NCBI GenBank assembly: GCA_027065245.1
Contig: JAMOOS010000309.1
Location: forward strand, 1-6,335
Direction: 5' to 3'
DNA length: 6,335 nt
Origin: Desulfuromonadaceae bacterium
Lineage (GTDB): Bacteria > Desulfobacterota > Desulfuromonadia > Desulfuromonadales > Desulfuromonadaceae
Notes under the pieces: generated by a model
What the model saw: the letters and a program-made list of their open reading frames with translations, nothing else
Told to the model about the DNA's origin: nothing
The model's database searches: none
Part shown: piece after piece, positions 1 through 5,047 of the stretch
Position numbering within the stretch: position 1 is the stretch's first letter
Layout: each line of letters begins with the position of its first letter
Program-made: the position numbers and the translations under genes

Positions 1-1179
1 GGCAGCAACAGGGCGATTGAAGCGATAGCTGGCGATAAACAGGTTCATCCCCACCGGCGGCGTCAGATAGCCGATCTGCATATTGGCAAGAAAGATGATC
101 CCCAAATGTACCGGATGGATACCGTAACCAACCGCCACCGGCAATATCAGCGGCACCACCAGCACCAGGGCGGAAAAAATATCCAGAACCGCGCCGAGGA
201 AAAGGAGAAACAGGTTAAGCAACAGCAGAAAAGCCAGGCGGCTGTGAACATTGGCGCGTACCAGGTCAAACAGTTGCTGCGGCAGGCCGGAATCTATCAT
301 GGCGTTGGTGGAAGCCAGCGACACGCCGAGGATAATCAGAATCCCACCTACCAGCACCATGGAACGGTGCATTACCTGCGGCAGTTCCTTAAGTGATATT
401 TCGCGCAGGATCACCACCTCCACCACAAATACATAGCAGGCAGTCACCGCCGCCGCCTCCGATACGGCGAAATAGCCGCTGTATATTCCCCACAATACCA
501 CCACCGGCAACGGCAGTTCCCACAATGCGGCACGACTGGCACTCAACACCCGTCGCCAGGCAAAGGGCTGTAGCTGCCGCGGCTGATGACGTTTATGCCA
601 CCAGCACCAGCCGCTTAAGGCCAGCAGCATCAGCACACCGGGTAATATCCCGGCGCGAAACAGTTGATCTATGGACACTGCCGGAGAGATGTTGAGTTGC
701 TGGGCGACAATTCCGTACAAAATAAGGGGCAGAGACGGGGCAAACAATAAACCGAGGCTGCCCGAGGTCGTTACCAGCCCGAGGGAAAAATCCTCGCTGT
801 AGCCGCCCTGACACAGCGCTGGATACAACAACGCTCCCACCGCCACAATGGTGACGCCGGAAGCGCCGGTAAAGGCGGTAAAAAAGGCGCACACCGCCAG
901 AGAGACAATCCCCAGCCCGCCCGGCAGCCAGCCGAGCAGCGCTTCGGTAAGATCGACCAGCCGTCTGGGAGCGCCGCTCTCGCTGAGCAGATAACCGGCA
1001 AAGGTAAACAGCGGTATCGCCAGCAATACCGGCATTTCAGCAATACGGTAAAACTCGATAGCCACTACCGACAGGTCGATACCGGCGCAGTAAAACGCCC
1101 ACAGAGCCGCCGCCGCGATAACAGCAAACAGAGGCATCCCCAACAACGCCAGCACAACCAATACTGCCGCCAGCGCCAT
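1..1179 (-). CDS. dctM: TRAP transporter large permease subunit, DctM family (C-terminus cut by window edge)
   Basis: Large membrane subunit of a tripartite TRAP transporter, the ion-driven channel that moves the solute delivered by the periplasmic binding protein across the inner membrane. I translated the frame by hand: it is open for 393 codons from ATG 1179 to base 1 with no stop or frameshift. Family signatures are visible: LLAIPLFTFAG (residues 52-62), TAFTGASGVT (101-110), LGLLFAPSLPLILYG (142-156), SEAAAVTA (240-247) and TPPVGMNLFIASYRFNRP (373-390). Most of the chain is hydrophobic, with roughly ten membrane-spanning stretches visible. Family members are usually about 425-430 residues, so some 30-40 C-terminal residues lie beyond the window. 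The start codon overlaps the dctQ stop by one base (TAATG), and a GGAGAG ribosome site sits in the last dctQ codons, so translation is probably coupled. The family assignment is firm; the substrate is unknown. Confidence 0.95.
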   Translation of the reverse strand, partial: MALAAVLVVLALLGMPLFAVIAAAALWAFYCAGIDLSVVAIEFYRIAEMPVLLAIPLFTFAGYLLSESGAPRRLVDLTEALLGWLPGGLGIVSLAVCAFFTAFTGASGVTIVAVGALLYPALCQGGYSEDFSLGLVTTSGSLGLLFAPSLPLILYGIVAQQLNISPAVSIDQLFRAGILPGVLMLLALSGWCWWHKRHQPRQLQPFAWRRVLSASRAALWELPLPVVVLWGIYSGYFAVSEAAAVTACYVFVVEVVILREISLKELPQVMHRSMVLVGGILIILGVSLASTNAMIDSGLPQQLFDLVRANVHSRLAFLLLLNLFLLFLGAVLDIFSALVLVVPLILPVAVGYGIHPVHLGIIFLANMQIGYLTPPVGMNLFIASYRFNRPVAA

Positions 1180-1676
1180 TATATCTCTCCATCGTCACTG
1201 TGCGCCAGATGCGGCAGCAGCGTCAAGGTTGCATAGCGCCACGCCATAAGGGCAAACCCGACGGGAAGAACGCACTGAAACCACCAGGAAGGATAGTGCC
1301 CCAGCAGCAAGCTGTTATATTCCGCTTCCATGGCGACAAAACGCCATGATGCCCAGGCCAGCGCTCCACATATCAGCGCCGTGACGGCAAATACCAGACG
1401 TTGCGCTGCATTACGCAGGGTTATCGGCAATTTGCGCGCCAGCAAATCCATGCATATATGGTTATTAGTGCGACTGGCTACCATGGAGCCAAGCATGGCC
1501 AGCCACAATACGATGATGCGCAGCAGCTCATCGGTCCAGACAAAACCGTTACCGATAATATTCCGCTGAACAATCTGCCCCGCTGCCAGCAATATCAGTG
1601 TAGCCAGCAGAATGAACAGCAGCGCATCCTCGGCGCGGCGACACCACAGCAGCGCGGCTGTGAAGTAACGTTTCAT
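1179..1676 (-). CDS. dctQ: TRAP transporter small permease subunit, DctQ family
   Basis: Small membrane subunit that pairs with DctM in the inner membrane. It is 165 residues from the ATG at 1676, a normal length for the family. Four hydrophobic segments are visible (roughly 16-35, 50-68, 92-112 and 132-154). The family pattern is in the second: FVWTDELLRIIVLWLAMLGS (45-64), followed by ASRTNNHICMDLL, matching the usual W-T-E-E ... W ... G ... R ... H-I-x-x-D arrangement. The frame extends seven codons upstream to a TTG at 1697. I prefer ATG 1676 because it overlaps the dctP stop as ATGA, a classic coupled start, whereas the TTG would add a polar Cys-rich extension buried in dctP. No strong Shine-Dalgarno precedes it, consistent with dependence on translation of dctP. 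The downstream stop overlaps the dctM start by one base. Confidence 0.93.
   Translation of the reverse strand: MKRYFTAALLWCRRAEDALLFILLATLILLAAGQIVQRNIIGNGFVWTDELLRIIVLWLAMLGSMVASRTNNHICMDLLARKLPITLRNAAQRLVFAVTALICGALAWASWRFVAMEAEYNSLLLGHYPSWWFQCVLPVGFALMAWRYATLTLLPHLAHSDDGEI
1185..1190 (-). promoter_or_regulatory. Ribosome binding site of dctM
   Basis: On the minus strand GGAGAG lies five bases upstream of the dctM ATG at 1179, inside the final codons of dctQ. It is a near-consensus Shine-Dalgarno sequence. It fixes the dctM start and supports coupled translation through the TAATG stop/start overlap. Confidence 0.75.
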
Positions 1677-2674
1677 TGTCCAACAACAGAGCGACAAGCG
1701 TGCAAACGTGCCTGAACACGCTGGTACAGCGCACCGTCGAGTACGCCATCAGTTACCATGCGTTTGATAACCTGCTGCGCTACTGTGTTCCAGCGCGCAT
1801 ATTCGCCTGATGTCGGTTCAACCATCTGCAACCCCTCATGTTGCAGCACTGCCAGCGCTTGTTCATCATCAACCAGATTCTGCTGGTCAAAATTACGATA
1901 CATCTGTTCCAGCACCGCACGCACCACCTTGCCATCGGCGGGTGACAACCGCGCCATCACCCGCTTGTCGATAACCAGCGCACCATACACATACACCAGC
2001 GGCAACCGGGTAATGTAATGCAATTGGGTATACCACTGGAACGCCAGCGCCCCCAGCGGCGATGTCCCGACAATATCCACCAGCCCGGTCTGCAAGCCGG
2101 TGAGTACATCTGACAGAGGCAGGGTAACCGGCGCCAGACCCAACGCCTCAAGCACCGCGTAGCCAACGCGATCACCCTCCGGCACCCACACCTTGAGTCC
2201 TTTCATCTCGGCAGCGTTGTGGATGGGCATTTTGCTCATCAGATTGGCGTAACCGCCGCTGGCAAAACCAAAACTGACAAAGCCGCGCTTGAGCAGGCGG
2301 GCAGCTATCTCCTTATCCATTTTCTGCCGCAGACAATTCATCTGCTCCACCGACGCCGTAAGCAACGGCAAGCTGTACACCACAGCTCCAGGGCTGATGG
2401 CGCTCAAACCGCTGCCGGTGAGAGCCGCGCCGTGCAATTGGCCGACACGAATCTTGCGCAACACGCTCTTCTCGTTGCCCATGACCCCACCACCGTAAAA
2501 TTTGAGACGCACCCTGCCGTCGGTCTGCGCTTTTACCTGTCCGGCGGCGCTGCGCATCTGGCGCATCCAGCTGGAACCTTCCGGGGCTATGGTCGCTATT
2601 TTGATGGTGGTAGCAGCATTGGCGGCAACAACAGTTACCAAAAGAAACAACAGAGAACAAATACACTTGCGCAT
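1673..2674 (-). CDS. dctP: TRAP transporter periplasmic solute-binding protein, DctP family (TPAT type)
   Basis: Extracytoplasmic binding protein of the TRAP system, 333 residues, normal for the family. The N-terminus is a clear Sec signal peptide: MRKCIC, then a hydrophobic core, then ANA with probable cleavage after residue 20. The mature protein starts ATTIKIATIAPEGSSW. Family landmarks are FYGGGVMGNEKSVLRKIRVGQLHGA (about 59-83), AEMKGLKVWVPEGDRVG (155-171), LPLSDVLTGLQTGLVDIVGTSP (185-206) and FQWYTQLHYIT (212-222). At residue 163 there is Trp where canonical TRAP binding proteins carry the substrate-carboxylate Arg (KGLKxRxP). This fits a non-classical ligand, as proposed for binding proteins that work with TatT partners. 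It starts 13 bases after the TatT-like gene, with GAGG at a good distance from the ATG, and its stop overlaps dctQ by four bases. The ligand cannot be named from sequence. Confidence 0.95.
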   Translation of the reverse strand: MRKCICSLLFLLVTVVAANAATTIKIATIAPEGSSWMRQMRSAAGQVKAQTDGRVRLKFYGGGVMGNEKSVLRKIRVGQLHGAALTGSGLSAISPGAVVYSLPLLTASVEQMNCLRQKMDKEIAARLLKRGFVSFGFASGGYANLMSKMPIHNAAEMKGLKVWVPEGDRVGYAVLEALGLAPVTLPLSDVLTGLQTGLVDIVGTSPLGALAFQWYTQLHYITRLPLVYVYGALVIDKRVMARLSPADGKVVRAVLEQMYRNFDQQNLVDDEQALAVLQHEGLQMVEPTSGEYARWNTVAQQVIKRMVTDGVLDGALYQRVQARLHACRSVVGQ

Positions 2675-2681
2675 GGGAGTG

Positions 2682-2685
2682 CCTC
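2682..2685 (-). promoter_or_regulatory. Ribosome binding site of dctP
   Basis: Minus-strand GAGG lies seven bases before the ATG at 2674, in the 13-base gap after the TatT-like gene. It supports this start, which also gives a well-formed signal peptide. Confidence 0.65.
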
Positions 2686-2687
2686 AA

Positions 2688-3527
2688 TCAGGGAAAATAG
2701 TCATCACTTTCTGACAACAGCATTGCCGCCTGCCGCTGTGCCAGAACATTGGTCAACGTCAAACCGTTGGCATGGGGATCAGCCGCCAGCACCTGGTGCA
2801 GCAAACGATCGTGCAGTTCACGATTGTATACCAGGCGGGCATAATAGCGGGCGTAAGCCACCGGAACGCTTAAATCGCTATTGCTGCCAACGGTCAGCGC
2901 ACGTTCAAAACAACGGCGCGCCTCGTCCGGTCTGCCACCCAGAGAAGGAGGACGCAGGCTGTGCAGTATGCCCAGATACATCCAGGCGTGGCCGTGATCA
3001 TAGCTTTCGTCCAGTTCTGTTATCCGCTGCAACGCCGCCGTCAGCTTCGGCACCGCCGCCAGCGCCGTCATATCATCACTGTGATTCTGCGCCCAGACCA
3101 GCCAGCTTACAGTAAAAGCATACAACGCATCCAGATCACCATCATCCAGTTTTTGCAACCGCTGCCGGAACAAAGTGTTTCCATCAGTGGACAGACCGCA
3201 GGCAGCGGAATCGGCGGCACACAACGCCCGCCGACCATAGGCAAAGGCCCGGCTGCTCAGGCGCCGGGCGCGTTGTGCATCAGCACAAAACAGCGCCGCA
3301 TACATGGAATATAACCGCGCCCCGCCGCACAGCCACTGCTCATCGTCGGGATCAGACAAAATCAAGCTGTCCTGTAACAGCATATAGGCTGGCGCCGCCG
3401 CCTGTACCAGTTTAGGATCATCGTGATTGAGCAGCGCAACACGCAGGTTGTCGCCAACGTCGGTAACGGCACAGCCAGACAGCATAACGGCAACCAGAAC
3501 CATCGCTATCAGCAAACGGGCAATCAT
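2688..3527 (-). CDS. tatT: TatT-like TPR lipoprotein, TRAP transporter T-component family
   Basis: Predicted lipoprotein of 279 residues partnering the TRAP binding protein (TPAT-type transporters; the studied example is Treponema pallidum Tp0956 with binding protein Tp0957). The N-terminus MIARLLIAMVLVAVMLSGC has a lipobox LSGC with Cys19 as the lipidated residue. Ala follows it rather than Asp, which in Gram-negatives favours outer-membrane sorting. The body is alpha-helical and repeat-like. The TatT pattern appears as GGARLYSMYA (68-77), RARRLSSRAFAYGRRAL (86-102), the conserved LGILHSLRPPSLGGRPDEARRCFERAL (185-211), then YARYYARLVYNRELHDRLLHQVLAADP and a C-terminal LTNVLAQRQAAMLLSESDDYF. 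In the known example TatT forms a trimer whose TPR-flanked pores may bind ligand. Five Cys besides the lipidated one (67, 81, 103, 110, 206) are notable. The ATG directly abuts the stop of the preceding gene, with GAGAGG five bases upstream. Confidence 0.9.
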   Translation of the reverse strand: MIARLLIAMVLVAVMLSGCAVTDVGDNLRVALLNHDDPKLVQAAAPAYMLLQDSLILSDPDDEQWLCGGARLYSMYAALFCADAQRARRLSSRAFAYGRRALCAADSAACGLSTDGNTLFRQRLQKLDDGDLDALYAFTVSWLVWAQNHSDDMTALAAVPKLTAALQRITELDESYDHGHAWMYLGILHSLRPPSLGGRPDEARRCFERALTVGSNSDLSVPVAYARYYARLVYNRELHDRLLHQVLAADPHANGLTLTNVLAQRQAAMLLSESDDYFP

Positions 3528-4100
3528 CTATGCCTCTCTTGCGTCCAACAGACGCAGCTGCTCTTCCACATGGCGGCGCAAGGCCAGCAACACCCGTTTT
3601 CGTTCAATGTTACCATTAATAACCCCCTGCAAACGGCGTTGTAACGCGGTATCGGAGATATCCGCCAGCTCATCCGGCAACAACACTGCCACAGCGTCGC
3701 GTACCGCCTGAGTAATAACAGGGCTGGAACCGGCGCTGGAAACAGCCACTTTGAGTTTGCCACAACAAAGCAGCGAGGAAAAATAGAAATCGCATTCCGC
3801 AGCACTGGCGGCGTTGTTCACCAGCAAAAAACGGCGCTGTTTCTCACGGCGCAGCAATGCCGCCACCTCAGCGCTGCCACTGGCATCTACTACAATACCG
3901 ATACCATCCAGATCGGCTGATGCAAAACTGCGCCGATAGATACGACACCTTAGCTGCTCAAACTGTGGCATCACCTCGCGCGCCACGACGTTGAAAGCAA
4001 TAGCGTTTGCCGTTAGCACCTGCGCTTTACGCAGCGCCACGCTTCCGCCACCTATCAGCAGTATCTGTGGATTATGCAACGTTACCGGCAGGGTATTCAC
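3528..4100 (-). CDS. Precorrin-2 dehydrogenase / siroheme synthase N-terminal domain-type protein, possibly divergent
   Basis: Resembles the NAD-dependent dehydrogenase/ferrochelatase module that turns precorrin-2 into sirohydrochlorin and siroheme (Met8p; N-terminal half of CysG). From GTG 4100 it is 190 residues, close to the roughly 200 usual for stand-alone members. Visible are the Rossmann motif ILLIGGGSVALRKAQVL (about 13-29), the segment ECDFYFSSLL (102-111) and the conserved AVSSAGSSPVITQAVRDAV (119-137), followed by the helical C-terminal part. By eye, the usual N-V-V-D-D before CDF reads N-N-A-A-S here, so the catalytic Asp (Asp104 of CysG, Asp141 of Met8p) appears replaced by Ala98. 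Activity is therefore doubtful. The frame is open to a TTG at 4133, but that codon lies inside a hairpin and upstream of a TATAAT box. GTG 4100, with GGATTGAGG before it, is preferred; TTG 4103 is also possible. Its stop directly abuts the TatT-like start, so it heads the transporter operon. Confidence 0.85.
   Translation of the reverse strand: MNTLPVTLHNPQILLIGGGSVALRKAQVLTANAIAFNVVAREVMPQFEQLRCRIYRRSFASADLDGIGIVVDASGSAEVAALLRREKQRRFLLVNNAASAAECDFYFSSLLCCGKLKVAVSSAGSSPVITQAVRDAVAVLLPDELADISDTALQRRLQGVINGNIERKRVLLALRRHVEEQLRLLDAREA
3533..3538 (-). promoter_or_regulatory. Ribosome binding site of the TatT-like gene
   Basis: Minus-strand GAGAGG lies five bases before the ATG at 3527, within the last codons of the upstream siroheme-type gene. 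It fixes the start of the lipoprotein and, with the zero-base gap (TAG then ATG), supports co-translation. Confidence 0.7.
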
Positions 4101-4121
4101 CAACCTCAATCCATAAACGGG

Positions 4122-4127
4122 ATTATA
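4122..4127 (-). promoter_or_regulatory. Candidate -10 box of the siroheme/TRAP operon promoter
   Basis: The minus strand carries a perfect TATAAT directly preceded by TG. Transcription would start near 4115 and give a short leader to the GTG at 4100. No good -35 hexamer exists: the position 17 bases upstream (4145-4150) reads GGGGCC and is part of the hairpin stem. It could be an extended -10-like or activator-dependent promoter, or chance. Inference only. Confidence 0.35.
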
Positions 4128-4130
4128 CAG

Positions 4131-4154
4131 CAAAGGGGCCAGCAGGCCCCTTTG
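4131..4154 (-). terminator. GC-rich hairpin, probable terminator after the HDOD gene
   Basis: A perfect 10-bp inverted repeat: CAAAGGGGCC (4131-4140) and GGCCCCTTTG (4145-4154) with a four-base loop, 34 bases past the HDOD stop. The downstream T-run on the minus strand is only TTT before GCTG, so termination may be partial or rely on other factors. The same sequence is symmetrical and could act on either strand, but no plus-strand gene ends here. It separates the chemoreceptor/HDOD pair from the siroheme/TRAP operon. Confidence 0.6.
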
Positions 4155-4187
4155 ACAATTTAATCGAATTCATAACGATACTACCTA

Positions 4188-5030
4188 TTACTGAATAAAC
4201 GCATCGCGATTCTCTTCAAACACATCTGCAAATTCAGCCGTCATTATCGCCAGTTTCTCAGCACTTATACCAAACTTTTTAACTCCAGCACACCCAGACA
4301 GATCAAGGTCTTCATCCGGTTGACGGTAACCTATGCCAAGCTTGATACAAAAATTGGCAGCAATATTTACTACAGCCGCCAGGTTGGCGACATCTTCATC
4401 CTCAGCCAACGACATATCCATCTGGCAGTGTACAGCCTCCACCAGCAGTGGCGCAATTTTCCACGAGCTGAGCACCGCAGCGCCAACAGTGGAATACGGC
4501 ACCGAAAACACTTCTTCCTCCAAAGTCAGGTAATCACCGGCGCCATTGTATACCGCCTCCACCAGCTCACGGTACCGTTCCGGATCGTTGTTGTTACGAA
4601 CAATTTTGCCCAGATTACTGAACAATCCAGCCAAAAAAGCCTCGTCAGGATTGGCAACTTTAAGTTTTTCACTCAGATAGCGTGCCGCCAGCGCACAGCC
4701 GACAGATTCTTCCCACAGCAACTTTTCCAGCAAGCCATACTTGCGATTGACACTGGCCATACTTGACGCCAGCACTAAACTGCGCACCGTTCTTTCCCCG
4801 AGCAACACCAGCGCATTCTGCAACGTGGTTATCTGACGGGTAAAACTATACATAGATGAATTGGCAATTTTTAACATTCGCGCCGATACAGCTGAATCGA
4901 GAGAGATGGTATCAGCCAACTGCTTGATGGAATTATCAGGATCTTGTAACAATTCCAGCACCTTGACAGCCACTATCGGCATGGGCGGCAAATCACCCAC
5001 CGTCTCGATTACATCACCATAATCACGCAT
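4188..5030 (-). CDS. HDOD domain protein
   Basis: Single-domain HDOD protein of 280 residues. HDOD is a degenerate relative of HD phosphohydrolase domains, found in bacterial signalling proteins linked to chemotaxis, cyclic-nucleotide and stress responses; the exact molecular role is mostly unknown. Family marks, numbered from the ATG at 5030, are LPPMPIVAVKVLELLQDP (14-31), LADTISLDSAVSARMLKIANSSMYSF (38-63), the ITTLQNALVLLGERTVRSLVL segment (67-87) and STVGAAVLSSWKIAPLLVEAV (180-200). The HD-equivalent motif, usually GLLHDIGK, reads GLFSNLGK (135-142), and the other His positions are also lost, so metal-dependent hydrolysis is very unlikely. The frame extends to a GTG at 5045. ATG 5030 is preferred because GGGTGA lies seven bases before it, while the GTG has no clear ribosome site. 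It lies 17 bases after the chemoreceptor stop and is probably co-transcribed with it. Confidence 0.92.
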   Translation of the reverse strand: MRDYGDVIETVGDLPPMPIVAVKVLELLQDPDNSIKQLADTISLDSAVSARMLKIANSSMYSFTRQITTLQNALVLLGERTVRSLVLASSMASVNRKYGLLEKLLWEESVGCALAARYLSEKLKVANPDEAFLAGLFSNLGKIVRNNNDPERYRELVEAVYNGAGDYLTLEEEVFSVPYSTVGAAVLSSWKIAPLLVEAVHCQMDMSLAEDEDVANLAAVVNIAANFCIKLGIGYRQPDEDLDLSGCAGVKKFGISAEKLAIMTAEFADVFEENRDAFIQ

Positions 5031-5037
5031 TACACAA

Positions 5038-5043
5038 TCACCC
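5038..5043 (-). promoter_or_regulatory. Ribosome binding site of the HDOD gene
   Basis: Minus-strand GGGTGA lies seven bases before the ATG at 5030. It decides in favour of that start over the GTG at 5045, which it would overlap. Confidence 0.55.
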
Positions 5044-5047
5044 ACAG

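Noticed and set aside
106..695. Plus-strand open frames opposite dctM
   Set aside because: Their translations are compositionally skewed (Gln/His- or Pro/Arg-rich), and the opposite strand carries the real dctM coding sequence.
593..1043. Two minus-strand open frames (593-892 and 771-1043) in frames other than dctM
   Set aside because: The dctM frame runs unbroken through the whole region with family motifs throughout. These are out-of-frame shadows, not fragments of a broken gene.
1677..1697. TTG at 1697 as the dctQ start
   Set aside because: The ATG at 1676 forms an ATGA overlap with the dctP stop and gives a standard DctQ N-terminus. The extension has no ribosome site or family support.
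2219..3115. Long plus-strand open frame of 298 codons
   Set aside because: It lies antisense to the confidently identified dctP and TatT-like genes, has a low-complexity His/Pro/Arg-rich translation and matches no family I recognise. It is a shadow frame.
4152..4182. Perfect plus-strand TTGACA (4152-4157) suggesting a rightward promoter
   Set aside because: No good -10 lies at 16-18 bases, only GATACT at 19, and there is no plus-strand gene downstream. It also overlaps the hairpin arm.
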